64,000 nt of DNA from M3007 sp033764075 (GCA_033764075.1 JANRJH010000013.1:62001-126000); one strand, 5' to 3'. Positions 1 to 8,954 are shown, counted from the stretch's first letter. Notes: generated by a model not told the origin, from the letters alone. Program-made: numbers and translations.

Positions 1-1
1 C

Positions 2-694
2 GACCTGCTGCTGCTCGACGTCACCCCGCTCTCCCTGGGCATCGAAACGGTGGGGGGGCTCATGGACGTGATCATCCCCCGCAACAGCAAAGTGCCCGGT
101 CGCGCCGGGCGCCAGTACACCACCAGTGTTGACGGACAGAAAAACCTCAAGATTGCCGTATACCAGGGAGAACGCGACCTGGTGGAGCACAACCGCAAAC
201 TCGGCGAATTCATCCTCCGGGGCATTCCGCCCATGCCCGCCGGACTACCCAAGATCGACATTCAGTTTGCCCTCAATGCCGATGGTATCCTCAGCGTTCG
301 CGCCAGAGAGTTGCGCTCCGGTGTGGAACAGGAGGTAGACATCCGGCCCAGCTACGGCATTTCCGAGGAGGACATGGCCCGCATGCTGCTCGACAGCATC
401 CAGCATGCGCAGTCCGATATGCACGCCCGCGCCCTGCTCGAAGCCCGCAATGAAGCCCGCATGCTGCTGCTCTCCGGCGCCAAATTCCTGGAGCAAAATG
501 CGGAAATCCTCAGCGACGACGAAAAGGTGCGTACAAATGATTTGTTAAACGCCCTGCGCAACGCGTCGGAGGGCGCCGATAAAGACGTTATGCTGTCCGC
601 CATTGAGGCACTCAACGACTACACCGCTCCCCTCGCCCATCGGGCCATGGACTATACCATTTACGAGGCCATGCAGGGAAAAAAAGTGGACTAA
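2..694 (+). CDS. hscA: Fe-S assembly chaperone HscA, C-terminal part (5' end outside window)
   Basis: The window opens inside an Hsp70-type gene; the frame is open from base 2 with no start, so about 230 C-terminal residues are seen. It begins with the end of the ATPase/linker region (DVTPLSLGIET) and continues through the substrate-binding beta domain and helical lid. Hsp70 features: LSLGIETVGG, the NRKLGEF segment and a PAGLPKIDIQF strand. It looks like HscA rather than DnaK because the lid has the HscA-style PSYGISEEDM segment, lacks the long DnaK C-terminal tail, and ends in ...QGKKVD, like the short HscA terminus. HscA with HscB transfers Fe-S clusters from the IscU scaffold in the cytoplasm. 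DUF1573 follows 15 bases downstream. DnaK paralogue is the alternative; the missing ATPase domain would decide. Confidence 0.9.
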   Translation, partial: DLLLLDVTPLSLGIETVGGLMDVIIPRNSKVPGRAGRQYTTSVDGQKNLKIAVYQGERDLVEHNRKLGEFILRGIPPMPAGLPKIDIQFALNADGILSVRARELRSGVEQEVDIRPSYGISEEDMARMLLDSIQHAQSDMHARALLEARNEARMLLLSGAKFLEQNAEILSDDEKVRTNDLLNALRNASEGADKDVMLSAIEALNDYTAPLAHRAMDYTIYEAMQGKKVD

Positions 695-709
695 CACAAA
701 CAAACCAAC

Positions 710-1111
710 ATGCGTACTGCCATCTACTGCGCTCTTTTCTTTTTCCTGGCTGCTGGTTGCGCCGTGGCACAGCCCCAGCCCAAACCGGCTTTTGTGACCT
801 GGGATCACCAACAGGTAGACCTGGGTACGGTTAAAAAAGGCGAAATTCGGGAAATGGATTTCACCCTGACCAACACCTCGGGCGAAGACATTAAAATCGA
901 TCTCGTGGATGCTTGTGAGTGCACCACCACCGATTACCCGAGGGGCGCCATTGCGCCGGGCAAAACCGCGACCATCCACGCCGTATTCGACAGCGCGAAA
1001 AAAGAGGAGAGCGAAACGATCAACATTCGTGTCATTTTTCTGAACACGGATGAGCAGGGGAACCCCCGGGTCGAAACGGTGGGTTATTCGTTTGTGCTGG
1101 AAAGCCGGTAA
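710..1111 (+). CDS. DUF1573 domain secreted protein
   Basis: A 133-residue protein with an N-terminal signal peptide (MRTAIYCALFFFLAAGCAVAQ; hydrophobic core then A-Q cleavage; a Cys at 17 makes a lipoprotein possible but the lipobox is poor). The remainder is one DUF1573 beta-sandwich: 'VDLGTVKKGEIREMDFTLTNTSGEDI', the conserved CECTTTDYP cysteine motif, and 'IAPGKTATIHAVFDSAKKE'. DUF1573 proteins are common in Bacteroidota, are exported, and have no proven function; the fold resembles ASH/MSP-like Ig domains. It lies 15 bases after hscA and is probably cotranscribed with it. The start is the only ATG that gives a signal peptide. Confidence 0.85.
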   Translation: MRTAIYCALFFFLAAGCAVAQPQPKPAFVTWDHQQVDLGTVKKGEIREMDFTLTNTSGEDIKIDLVDACECTTTDYPRGAIAPGKTATIHAVFDSAKKEESETINIRVIFLNTDEQGNPRVETVGYSFVLESR

Positions 1112-1212
1112 ATGAAAAGAATGGCGCTTCATTAGTATCTTATCCGACAAAAGGTCATTTAAACGCCCGGTTTTCACGGCCCGTTATCCTTTGTATTTGC
1201 GACGGCTACAGG

Positions 1213-1224
1213 AATGTATACATT
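1213..1224. promoter_or_regulatory. 12-bp perfect palindrome upstream of T9SS protein gene
   Basis: AATGTATACATT is a perfect 12-base palindrome 30 bases before the start codon at 1255. Bases 1185-1193 (TATCCTTTG) are a near match to the Bacteroidota -7 box with one extra base of spacing, so the palindrome would sit just downstream of a start site. It could be an operator; it could equally be chance in an AT-rich leader. Confidence 0.25.
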
Positions 1225-1254
1225 CGCCTTTCTATTTATCCAGCCCGTCCAACG

Positions 1255-4107
1255 ATGCACAAACTACTTGTTTTTGCGGCCTCCGCTTTGCTATGCTTTC
1301 CCGCTTTTTCCCAACCAGGTGGCCTGAACCGTTTCACAGAGCCCGTCGAAATAGCCGATGCTGACCAGACGGCGCTCCGTTGGCAGGTGCTTTCCTCTTC
1401 CCAAATTCAGGCATCGTCAGTTTCCGATTCCTGCGCATCCACCTATTTTAAAAATCTGAATGCGCAATTGGGGGTTTCGGCCGGAAATATCCTGCTCCCC
1501 ACCGCTGCCGGTGAATTTTTCCTGTCCGCAGCACTGGGTGAAGAGACGCTCTTGGCCAGAATGAACAACGATATGAGCCCGATTTGGGCAGAAGTACTCA
1601 ATCTGACGGATGTGGAGGAGCGGCTGTTCGATCTTCGATTGGATGAAGACGGCAATCTCATCGGGACCGGTTACGGCAGCAAGGCCGGTTCCGCCGGCAC
1701 ACAATGCTTCGCCTTCAAAATGCGCGCTTCCGATGGCGCCCCCCTTTGGCTGAGCCGGATGAATAGCCCGATCAACAATTCGCTGACCAAAATTTTTCCA
1801 AAATCCCCCGGTGGCAACTACTTCCTGATTGGCAGCACCGATGCCGCCAGCGGTGGAACCGGATGCGATGGATTGTTAATGGAGGTTGACCGGAATACCG
1901 GAACGATGGTGTGGGATAAACACTACCACATAGGCTCCTGTGAGTCGTTTTCCGACGGATTTATCCGCAATGACACACTTTTTGTTTGTGGCCGTTACAA
2001 CTACCTCAACGGCGGGCAAAATGGATTCAGGCCGGCAATAACCGCCATGGACCTGCAGGGAAACGTGTTCTGGAACCGGCTGTACCTGGTGCCCGGCACG
2101 CAAGATGCCCGCTTGTATGGTTCTTCCATCCTTCCGCAAGGCGATGAACTGGTATTGCTTGGCTATGGCAATCCCACCGGAATATCGCTGGTTTCCACCC
2201 ATATTTACCTGATGCACACCAACCGGGACGGAAGCCTTCAATGGGCCAAAAGGTTCAGCATTCCCTCCGGAAACTCAGCCTTTTCGACCAAGGTTATTGA
2301 TCTGCCGGACGGCTATCTCCTGAGTGGCGCTTTTACCGACAACATTGCTGCCAATTCTGGTCAGCAGGCTTTTTTGATTAAAACCACTAAATCCGGTGAT
2401 CTTCAATGGGCAAGGGAAATCGGGCAAACCAATAATGAACAGTTATTCGACATCGTGTCGGCCGGAAACCGCCTTCACCTCATCGGCCGAACGACCAGTA
2501 ACAGCAAAGATGTATTATTGCTCGGAAAACTGACCTTGGAAGGTGAAACAGTGGATTCCTGTGATTTTATTCGGCCATTGAGTATCACCGTTAGTGCGCT
2601 GAACAACCCGGCAGACAACCTTGTACCCATCCAACTGGTCAGCGTAAGCACCAATTACGCCACGGTCCAGGTGCCCGCTCCCGGAGGCTTTTCCTGGGGT
2701 CTTGAGGACATCTGTGTTAAAAACTGCACCTGTGACAGCCTGCCCGATGCCACGGTAGTCATCGATTCGGTTTTTTGTGCTGCCGATGACGTTGCTTTGA
2801 TCGTCACCGTTTGCAACCAAGGCAAAACATCTTTGCCGGCTCAAACGCCCATTTCTTTTTATTCGGCCAACCCCCTGAGCGCCCAGGCGGGTGTGCCGTT
2901 CACCGCCTACACGCCCGCTGCATTGGCAACAGACGGTTGTATCCAATTCACCATTGATCAATTGGGCAACTGGCCGGGATTCCAATTTTCAGGCAATTTA
3001 TTTGCGGTGGTGAACGATGACGGAACCTCTCCCACCCCGTTTTCAGCCAACAGCCTGCCCAATTCCGGTATAACAGAATGTGCATACGACAATAACCTGG
3101 ATACTTTTGCTGTGATGCTTCCCCCGGATGTGCCCACGCAAATCGCCATCCAGTGTCCGGCAGACATCCAGGTAGAAATGCCGCCGGGAATGACAACTAC
3201 ACCTGTTGATTATAACCAACCCGACGCCGTGAGCAATTGCCCCTGCGGCACGGTAATGCGCAATCAGGTACTGGGAATGCCCAGCGGTTCCGCTTTCCCG
3301 ATGGGAAATAACCTGATCTGTTACGAGGCGACCGATGATTGTGGAAACGCATCGTCGTGCTGTTTTTCAATTCAGATCACCCAGACGCCCCAGGATGTAC
3401 CGTGTGACACAAAAACCACCGCCTGTGTGCGCTTCGACATGCTGGGCGTTTTTCAAAATCCGGATGGACAAAAAACCTACCGAATCCGCGTCACCAACAC
3501 CTGTGCCAACCCCCTGATTTACGTCACATTCCAGTTGCCGAACGGCGTAACCGCGGTGTCACCTGCCAATTCCGGTACTTTTACCACAGCCAGTGGCCGA
3601 CAATACCAGGTCCGCAACCCAAACGCCTCTCCCAGCCATTCCATTCGGTTCAAATCCGTTGGCTTTGGGATTTCTAACGGGCAATCCGACATTTTTGAAT
3701 ACACTTTGCCCGAGCAGTCGGCGCCCGCATACATCCGGGCTATGGTCCGTCTCGAATATGATATTTTCCAGGAGGCACATTTAAACGTGTTCAATTGCCC
3801 CGTGCAGACGATACAAACCAGGCCGTCAGCTTCGGCACGAAATCAAGCCCTGCAAACACCACCCTTTGGGTTGTATCCCAATCCGGCGACCGACGAACTA
3901 TACTTGTATTTTCCGGAATGGGCACACCAGGCCGTACAGGTGCGGCTGGTTGATGCGCTGGGGCAAACGGCACAAATTCGGGTACTTCAAATAAACGGGG
4001 AGCCCATTTTCTGGCCGCTTGAATCGAACCACCCCTCGGGTTGGTATGTGGTGGAGGTCGTTGGCGAAGATGGCAAACGGCAAAGTCGGCGATTCTTCAA
4101 GCTTTGA
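1255..4107 (+). CDS. Secreted propeller/HYR protein with T9SS type A sorting domain
   Basis: 950 residues. Residues 1-20 are a signal peptide (MHKLLVFAASALLCFPAFSQ). Residues about 60-430 carry repeated blade-like segments (for example 'DEDGNLIGTGYGSKAG', 'GGNYFLIGSTDAASG', 'LPDGYLLSGAFTD') with W/F-A-K motifs, suggesting a beta-propeller of the kind found in Bacteroidota cell-surface proteins. A cysteine-rich CARDB/DUF11-like part follows, then a HYR domain near 630-710 ('IQCPADIQVEMPPG', 'CYEATDDCGNASSCCF'). Residues about 870-950 are a type A T9SS domain: 'FGLYPNPATDELYLYF' and the final 'GWYVVEVVGEDGKRQSRRFFKL' pattern. Such proteins cross the outer membrane by the T9SS and are anchored or released. 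Convergent with the cytochrome gene, 27 bases away. The specific ligand is unknown. Confidence 0.85.
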   Translation: MHKLLVFAASALLCFPAFSQPGGLNRFTEPVEIADADQTALRWQVLSSSQIQASSVSDSCASTYFKNLNAQLGVSAGNILLPTAAGEFFLSAALGEETLLARMNNDMSPIWAEVLNLTDVEERLFDLRLDEDGNLIGTGYGSKAGSAGTQCFAFKMRASDGAPLWLSRMNSPINNSLTKIFPKSPGGNYFLIGSTDAASGGTGCDGLLMEVDRNTGTMVWDKHYHIGSCESFSDGFIRNDTLFVCGRYNYLNGGQNGFRPAITAMDLQGNVFWNRLYLVPGTQDARLYGSSILPQGDELVLLGYGNPTGISLVSTHIYLMHTNRDGSLQWAKRFSIPSGNSAFSTKVIDLPDGYLLSGAFTDNIAANSGQQAFLIKTTKSGDLQWAREIGQTNNEQLFDIVSAGNRLHLIGRTTSNSKDVLLLGKLTLEGETVDSCDFIRPLSITVSALNNPADNLVPIQLVSVSTNYATVQVPAPGGFSWGLEDICVKNCTCDSLPDATVVIDSVFCAADDVALIVTVCNQGKTSLPAQTPISFYSANPLSAQAGVPFTAYTPAALATDGCIQFTIDQLGNWPGFQFSGNLFAVVNDDGTSPTPFSANSLPNSGITECAYDNNLDTFAVMLPPDVPTQIAIQCPADIQVEMPPGMTTTPVDYNQPDAVSNCPCGTVMRNQVLGMPSGSAFPMGNNLICYEATDDCGNASSCCFSIQITQTPQDVPCDTKTTACVRFDMLGVFQNPDGQKTYRIRVTNTCANPLIYVTFQLPNGVTAVSPANSGTFTTASGRQYQVRNPNASPSHSIRFKSVGFGISNGQSDIFEYTLPEQSAPAYIRAMVRLEYDIFQEAHLNVFNCPVQTIQTRPSASARNQALQTPPFGLYPNPATDELYLYFPEWAHQAVQVRLVDALGQTAQIRVLQINGEPIFWPLESNHPSGWYVVEVVGEDGKRQSRRFFKL

Positions 4108-4134
4108 TCCCAAACAATGGGCTCCCTGGTATCG

Positions 4135-5109
4135 CTACCCCTTTGACTGGTACCTGGGGACCGGATTTTTCAATACCGGCACCGTTTGCAGATAGGCCCA
4201 GATGGCGTCTACCTCGGTGTCGGAAAGAGTAGTGTGCGGGAACATCGGATAGGCCAACAGGGTACCATCCGGTTTTTTGCAGTATTGGGTGGCCTCGCGG
4301 AACTGCTCTTTGGTCCAGTTGCCGACACCGGTTTCCTTGTCCATGGTCAGGTTGGCCGACGGCACCAGCTCGCCTTCATAATTGAGCATGGGGTTGCCGC
4401 CGCCGTAGTAGCCTTCTGATCGCTCCGGCACTTTGGCGTCCATGGTTTTAAAGTCTGCCGAATGACAAGCGAAACAGCCGCACAACGCGTCGGCCACGTA
4501 TTTTCCAAAGGCGATCTGGTCGGTCGAATCCGGGATGTTGATGGGCCCGGCGGGCAAGGCCGGCGGCGTAAAAACGGTGTTACACAGAAACTTGACCAGA
4601 AAGTTGAATTGGTTCGGCGGGTACTCCCGGGGATCGGGCGCCAGCGACGGGTCGTCGGAGCGGAGCCAGGCGATGACGGACTTGATGTCTTCGTCGGCCA
4701 TCAGTCCGTATCCGCCCATGATGGGGTTGTAATGCCCGTCTTTGCGTATGCTTCGACGCAGGTAGTAGTAAATCTCGCCGTCTGTCCATGTGCCGATTCC
4801 GTGGTCGGGGTCCTGGGTGATGTTCAGGGAGGCAATGGCGCCGAATTCCTTGGGCATGTCGGTCATGATGTGCCCGGTCATCTTGCCCGTTTCGAAGTCG
4901 CGGTGGCATTCTTTACAGAGCAGGGAGGCGATCTTGGCGCCACGGGCTACGGAGGCGCTGTCCTTGGGGACATTCAGTTGGGCGATGGCGTCCGGGATGT
5001 CGTAAGGATACGACGGAACCCCTTTGAAGTAAATGTAGGCGGCTCCAATGCCTAGCAGGAGCAGGGCAACCAGAACGGTGTAGCCCAGGATCTTAAGGAC
5101 AGTTTTCAT
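4135..5109 (-). CDS. Membrane-anchored di-haem cytochrome c
   Basis: 324 residues. An N-terminal hydrophobic helix (residues 5-27, VLKILGYTVLVALLLLGIGA) is an uncleaved anchor or signal. Two c-type haem sites are visible: CKECH at 65-69 and CFACH at 212-216, each followed by a cytochrome-like domain with possible Met axial ligands. This is the two-domain 'c-type cytochrome' arrangement seen beside alcohol/sugar dehydrogenases or as a general periplasmic electron carrier. No dehydrogenase partner lies nearby. The start at 5109 (MKTVLK...) is chosen over an upstream ATG at 5148 because the upstream 13 residues are not signal-like and overlap the promoter box at 5132-5139. Convergent with the preceding surface protein gene. 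Confidence 0.85.
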   Translation of the reverse strand: MKTVLKILGYTVLVALLLLGIGAAYIYFKGVPSYPYDIPDAIAQLNVPKDSASVARGAKIASLLCKECHRDFETGKMTGHIMTDMPKEFGAIASLNITQDPDHGIGTWTDGEIYYYLRRSIRKDGHYNPIMGGYGLMADEDIKSVIAWLRSDDPSLAPDPREYPPNQFNFLVKFLCNTVFTPPALPAGPINIPDSTDQIAFGKYVADALCGCFACHSADFKTMDAKVPERSEGYYGGGNPMLNYEGELVPSANLTMDKETGVGNWTKEQFREATQYCKKPDGTLLAYPMFPHTTLSDTEVDAIWAYLQTVPVLKNPVPRYQSKG

Positions 5110-5131
5110 ACTTTCGCAAGGTTTGTTCAAA

Positions 5132-5139
5132 CAAACATA
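5132..5139 (-). promoter_or_regulatory. -7 promoter box for the cytochrome gene
   Basis: Read on the minus strand this is TATGTTTG, a perfect TAnnTTTG Bacteroidota -7 box, 22 bases before the ATG at 5109. No clear TTTG -33 element is seen. Confidence 0.5.
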
Positions 5140-5210
5140 CGAAAGCAATTAAAAACCGGATTGATTTCAGGATAAAAATTGTGCTTTTTCCTTAAAAACA
5201 ACGGAACATT

Positions 5211-5816
5211 TCAACTTTTTTGCTCCCGGCGTCTGATTTCGTCGCGAATCCGGGCGGCGGTTTCATAATCTTCCGCATCCAGCACCTCGGATAGTTTTTG
5301 CTGCAGGTCGTCAACCGAATACCGTTCCAGGGCGCCCAGGTCAACCTCACTACCGGTGGCGCCGGTGGCAATGTTCTGTATTTCCTTTTTACCACCCTCC
5401 TCTTGCTCTTCGAGCACTACGCCGGCGGCGTCGAGGATGAAGTCGTAAGTAAAAATCGGACAGCCGAAGCGCACGGCCATGGCGATGGCGTCTGATGTGC
5501 GCGAGTCAATCTCGAATGTTTCGCCGTTCATCAGGCAGACGAGGCGTGCGTAAAAGATGCCGTCGAGCAGGTTGTTGATCACCACTTCTTTCAACTCGAT
5601 GTGAAAGGTATCCAGCGTATTTTTGAACAGGTCGTGGGTGAGTGGGCGGTTGGGCGTCATACGCTCCATGGCGACGGCGATGGCCTGCGCCTCAAAACTG
5701 CCTATAACAATCGGCAAACGGCGGTGGCCGCGCCGTTCGCCCAGTACAATGGCGTAGTTATGCGATTGGGTGACGCTATGGGAAAGCGCCATGATGTCTA
5801 GTTCAATGCGTTTCAT
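5211..5816 (-). CDS. Bifunctional nuclease (DUF151) family protein with UVR motif
   Basis: 201 residues. Residues 1-130 match the bifunctional nuclease/DUF151 domain: 'MKRIELDIMALSHS', 'YAIVLGERRGHRRLPIVIGSFEAQAIA', 'RPLTHDLF', and 'IDSRTSDAIAMAVRFGCPIF'. Residues about 165-200 form a UVR (UvrB/UvrC-type) coiled coil, 'LQQKLSEVLDAEDYETAARIRDEIRRRE'. The combination is widespread in Bacteroidota. Plant relatives have DNase/RNase activity; bacterial function is poorly defined. The start at 5816 is chosen because it begins with the conserved family N-terminus; the upstream ATG at 5885 would place the promoter box (5852-5859) inside the gene. Confidence 0.88.
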   Translation of the reverse strand: MKRIELDIMALSHSVTQSHNYAIVLGERRGHRRLPIVIGSFEAQAIAVAMERMTPNRPLTHDLFKNTLDTFHIELKEVVINNLLDGIFYARLVCLMNGETFEIDSRTSDAIAMAVRFGCPIFTYDFILDAAGVVLEEQEEGGKKEIQNIATGATGSEVDLGALERYSVDDLQQKLSEVLDAEDYETAARIRDEIRRREQKS

Positions 5817-5851
5817 GCAAGGGCAGGGTTTTACCGGAAGCGTAAGCCGGG

Positions 5852-5859
5852 CAAAGGTA
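5852..5859 (-). promoter_or_regulatory. -7 promoter box for the bifunctional nuclease gene
   Basis: Minus-strand TACCTTTG fits TAnnTTTG exactly and lies 36 bases before the ATG at 5816. The same octamer is used upstream of etfB and of the DUF937-OmpA gene. Confidence 0.55.
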
Positions 5860-5914
5860 ATTCTTTCCGGCGGCCAACATAACAATCAACCCGTAACTTG
5901 GTTGTCGAACGCGT

Positions 5915-6880
5915 TTATTGCGCAGCTTTGAAGCGCTTTACGGCTTCGGTGAGCCTGGGCACCACTTCGAAAAGGTCGCCCTGGACACCGTAATCGGCCG
6001 CCTTGAAAAACGGCGCTTCCGGATCTTTGTTAATCACCACGATCACCTTGGAGTTGTTCACCCCTGCCAGGTGCTGGATGGCGCCGCTGATGCCAATGGC
6101 GATGTACAGGGTGGGTCGTATGGCGATCCCCGTTTGTCCGACGTGTTCGTGGTGCGGTCGCCAGCCGCTGTCGGCCACCGGGCGCGAGCACGCAGTGGTG
6201 GCCCCCAGGGCATTGGCCAGGTCTTCCACGATGCCCCAGTTTCCGGGATCTTTCAGCCCGCGACCACCCGACACCACGACTTCGGCCTCGGGAAGGGGCA
6301 CTACCCCTTCCTGGGTTTTGGTTTCTTTCACGCGAATGCGCGAGGCCGGCACCGCTGCGCTTACCGCAAGCACCGGCGCTTCGCTGCTGTTCGACTCGGG
6401 TTTAACGGCGTTGCCCATCAGTGAAATTACTTTTACACCGCTGCTGATCGCGTAAGTAGCCACCGCTTTACCGGAAAACACGCTTTTTTTCACCAGCAAC
6501 GCGCTGCCGCTTTGTTCCGGCAGGGCGTTTACACCGGATACCAGCCCGGCATCCAGGCGCATGGCCAGGCGGCCGGCGATGGTTTTGCCGGTGGAAGTGT
6601 GGCACAAGATCAGCAGCGTTGCCCCTTGTTGGCGGGCAATGTCGGCCAGCACCGTCGCGTACACCTGGCTGTCCAGGGTATCCAGCGCCGTATCGTTCAC
6701 GTGCAGCACTTCCGAGGCGCCATACTTGCCCAACTCGCCGGCATTTTGCACTTTGCTGCCCAGCACCACGGCTTTGCATCCGGTGCCCAGCAATTCGGCG
6801 GTCTTCTTGCCGTAGGTGACGGCTTCGAAGGCCGCCTTTTTAAATTGCCCGCGCGGGCTTTCAGCATATACCAGTACCAT
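5915..6880 (-). CDS. etfA: Electron transfer flavoprotein alpha subunit
   Basis: 321 residues. N-terminal ETF alpha/beta domain (MVLVYAESPRGQFKKAAFEAV) and C-terminal FAD-binding domain, with the hallmark 'VVVSGGRGLKD', 'GATTACSRPVADSGWRPHHEHVGQTG' and 'YIAIGISGAIQHLAGVNNSKVIVVINKDPEAPFFKAADYG'. EtfA with EtfB forms the soluble FAD heterodimer that passes electrons from acyl-CoA dehydrogenases to the quinone pool through ETF:QO. The start at 6880 follows the etfB stop by one base; the longer upstream reading would run into etfB. The gene order etfB-etfA and tight coupling support one operon. EtfQO and acyl-CoA dehydrogenase genes are not in this window. Confidence 0.96.
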   Translation of the reverse strand: MVLVYAESPRGQFKKAAFEAVTYGKKTAELLGTGCKAVVLGSKVQNAGELGKYGASEVLHVNDTALDTLDSQVYATVLADIARQQGATLLILCHTSTGKTIAGRLAMRLDAGLVSGVNALPEQSGSALLVKKSVFSGKAVATYAISSGVKVISLMGNAVKPESNSSEAPVLAVSAAVPASRIRVKETKTQEGVVPLPEAEVVVSGGRGLKDPGNWGIVEDLANALGATTACSRPVADSGWRPHHEHVGQTGIAIRPTLYIAIGISGAIQHLAGVNNSKVIVVINKDPEAPFFKAADYGVQGDLFEVVPRLTEAVKRFKAAQ

Positions 6881-6881
6881 A

Positions 6882-7622
6882 TCAGATGACTTTTGCTTCC
6901 TCATGCAGCAAACGCACGAGTTCGTCCATGTTGTCGGTTTCAATAAGTTTCACGCCGGTTTTAGCCGGCGGGAGGTCAAAACGCAGCGCTTCTACGCGCG
7001 TTTCCACCGAAATCGGCGCAATCACCTGGAGCGGCTTGGTGCGCGCCATCATGATGCCCCGCATGTTGGGAATGCGCTGCTCGGCGAGCCCTTTGGCAGC
7101 GCTCAACACGAAGGGGGTATCCAATTCCAGCACCTCTTCCCCACCCTCGATGTCGCGGGAGACAGTAGCGGTTTTGCCGTTGATGTCCAGATGGGCGGCA
7201 TAGGATATGTAAGGCAGGTCCAGCAGTTCTGCCACCATGGCGCCCACTTCGGAGCCGTTATAATCGATGGTTTCTTTTCCGAGAAACACCAGATCGAACG
7301 CCTGGTCTTTGGCGTAGGCGGCGATTTGGCGGGCCACAAACTCGGCGCTCACCGGCTCGGCGTCGATGCGCACCGCTTCGTGCGCACCGATGGCCAGTGC
7401 CTTGCGTATGGTTTGTTCGTTGGTGGCCGGACCAACGTTGATGGCCACCACGGTGCCGCCGTCAGCTTCCGCCAGTTCGCAGGCACGCACCAGGGCGTAC
7501 CATTCGTCGTACGGATTCATAATAACGGGCTGGCCTGCGGCGTTAAACGCCTTGCCGTCGTCCGTAAAGGATATCTTTGCCGTGGTGTCCGGCGTTTGGC
7601 TGATGCAAACGAGGTATCTCAT
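6882..7622 (-). CDS. etfB: Electron transfer flavoprotein beta subunit
   Basis: 246 residues, the usual EtfB length. It begins MRYLVCISQTPDT and has the family segments 'NPYDEWYALVRACELAE', 'DLVFLGKETIDYNGSEVGAMVAELLDLPYISYA' and 'TPFVLSAAKGLAEQRIPNMRGIMMARTKP', the last containing the EtfB signature region. It binds AMP and pairs with EtfA, whose start lies one base after this stop. The start is placed at 7622; an upstream ATG at 7661 adds 13 non-conserved residues and lies next to the promoter at 7673-7680. Confidence 0.96.
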   Translation of the reverse strand: MRYLVCISQTPDTTAKISFTDDGKAFNAAGQPVIMNPYDEWYALVRACELAEADGGTVVAINVGPATNEQTIRKALAIGAHEAVRIDAEPVSAEFVARQIAAYAKDQAFDLVFLGKETIDYNGSEVGAMVAELLDLPYISYAAHLDINGKTATVSRDIEGGEEVLELDTPFVLSAAKGLAEQRIPNMRGIMMARTKPLQVIAPISVETRVEALRFDLPPAKTGVKLIETDNMDELVRLLHEEAKVI

Positions 7623-7672
7623 GTTGAATGGTTCGAATGAATCGATTTCAGCGCAGTACACTGATTCGGACG

Positions 7673-7680
7673 CAAAGGTA
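7673..7680 (-). promoter_or_regulatory. -7 promoter box for etfBA
   Basis: Minus-strand TACCTTTG, a perfect TAnnTTTG box, 51 bases before the etfB ATG. No clear TTTG is found about 20 bases further upstream. The divergent TPR operon starts at 7805. Confidence 0.55.
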
Positions 7681-7804
7681 GGTTGCCCATCGAATACATG
7701 CCTATATTTTGCAGCGAATTTTCGCTATTTATTTAACAAACCTGCACTTCAAGTGTTTTTTATACACATTCTAAGTTTCTCCGCCAAGAAATGGGAGCCA
7801 AACC

Positions 7805-8119
7805 ATGCGCCTCGACCAGTTGAAAGCCATGCTTGACGCGTCGCCGAACGACGCCTTCCTACTCTTTGCCGTAGCAAAGGAGTATGAAAAAAGCAACGAC
7901 CTGCCCACTGCGCTTGTCTTTTACCGGCGTTTGCAGGAAACCGACCCGCAATATGTCGGCTTGTATTATCACTTGGGCAAGTTGCTGGAAGCCCTGGAGC
8001 GTCCGTCGGAAGCCCTGGAAGCCTATGATACCGGCATTTCCGTCGCCCAACAACTCGGCGACCGGCATGCGTGGAGCGAACTGGCTGCAGCGAGAATGGA
8101 ACTGGATGAAACAACCTGA
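7805..8119 (+). CDS. Small tetratricopeptide repeat protein
   Basis: 104 residues, no signal peptide, so probably cytoplasmic. It contains two to three TPR helices pairs: 'NDAFLLFAVAKEYEKSNDLPTALVFYRRLQETDP', 'YVGLYYHLGKLLEALERPSEALEAYDTGISVAQQLGD', with the canonical spacing of W/L-G-Y-A-F-A-P positions. TPRs mediate protein contacts; partner unknown. It heads an apparent operon with the DUF4292 lipoprotein and EnvC-like genes, which follow after 4 bases and then overlap. Such small TPR genes beside DUF4292 genes recur in Saprospirales and Flavobacteria as far as I recall. An alternative start codon is not needed; the ATG follows directly after ...AAACC. Confidence 0.8.
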   Translation: MRLDQLKAMLDASPNDAFLLFAVAKEYEKSNDLPTALVFYRRLQETDPQYVGLYYHLGKLLEALERPSEALEAYDTGISVAQQLGDRHAWSELAAARMELDETT

Positions 8120-8123
8120 ACAC

Positions 8124-8954
8124 ATGCACCGAAAAAACCCCGTCGAACAACCTACGCACATCCGGCACGCGCTGGTCTCTGTTGCATTGGCATTGACCGC
8201 GTTAACCTGCCTGATTCCGGCTGCAGGATGCGGCAATAAAAACGCGACCGACGCCTTTGCCCCGCCCAAACAGGTGCGGTCGGTTTCTTTTTTGAAAAAT
8301 AGGTCGCAGTTTGAGCCGGACAAACGGCTGAACAACCTGCTGTTGCGCGCCACACTGGAAGGCAGCGGCGACGGCCAGGAAATCCGGGCATCTGCAAACA
8401 TCATCTGGATTCGCGACAGCGTCATTTGGATCAACGTCAAGAAATTCGGGATTGAGGGCCTGCGCGTACTGATCAACCACGACAGCGCCTTCGTCGTCAA
8501 TCGCATCGACCGCACTTATGCCGCCTTGCCCTTGGAAAGCCTCATGGCGCAGTATGGTGTACCCGGTGGATTCGACCTGCTCCAGGATATGCTGATCGGT
8601 TCGGCATGGTTTTTACCCAATATGGAAATGACCGCGGACACCATGGACGGCTTGCACCGACTCCAGGGCGAAACGTGGCGCTATCAGGCGCAGTACGGGA
8701 TCCAGGAAGGCCTGTACCGCTGGCGAAAAGGCGTGTTCACCGAAAAAAATGCGCAGGACCAATTGTTTCTGGGGTTTGATCGTTTTCAAAACGTGGATTT
8801 GCTTGGGCCTTTTCCGTATTTTCGCCGCCTGGATGCCCGTAGTATGCAAAACGGGCACTTCCTGCTGAACATTACCTTCACGGAAGTACTACCCAATGGT
8901 GCGGAAACCTATCGATTTGAAATACCGGAACACTACAGCCCTATGGGCAAATAA
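8124..8954 (+). CDS. DUF4292 family lipoprotein
   Basis: 276 residues from the ATG at 8124; another in-frame ATG at 8106 would overlap the TPR gene by 14 bases. A signal region (VSVALALTALTCLIPAAGC) ends in a lipobox AAGC, so this is an outer-membrane or periplasmic lipoprotein. The body matches DUF4292: 'RLNNLLLRATLEGSGDGQEIRASANIIWIRDSVIWINVKKFGIEGLRVLINHDSAFVVNRIDRTYA', resembling the LolA/LolB-like fold that binds lipid or lipoprotein acyl chains. Its location before an EnvC-like gene suggests envelope maintenance. Its stop lies 59 bases inside the next gene, so translation is probably coupled. Confidence 0.82.
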   Translation: MHRKNPVEQPTHIRHALVSVALALTALTCLIPAAGCGNKNATDAFAPPKQVRSVSFLKNRSQFEPDKRLNNLLLRATLEGSGDGQEIRASANIIWIRDSVIWINVKKFGIEGLRVLINHDSAFVVNRIDRTYAALPLESLMAQYGVPGGFDLLQDMLIGSAWFLPNMEMTADTMDGLHRLQGETWRYQAQYGIQEGLYRWRKGVFTEKNAQDQLFLGFDRFQNVDLLGPFPYFRRLDARSMQNGHFLLNITFTEVLPNGAETYRFEIPEHYSPMGK

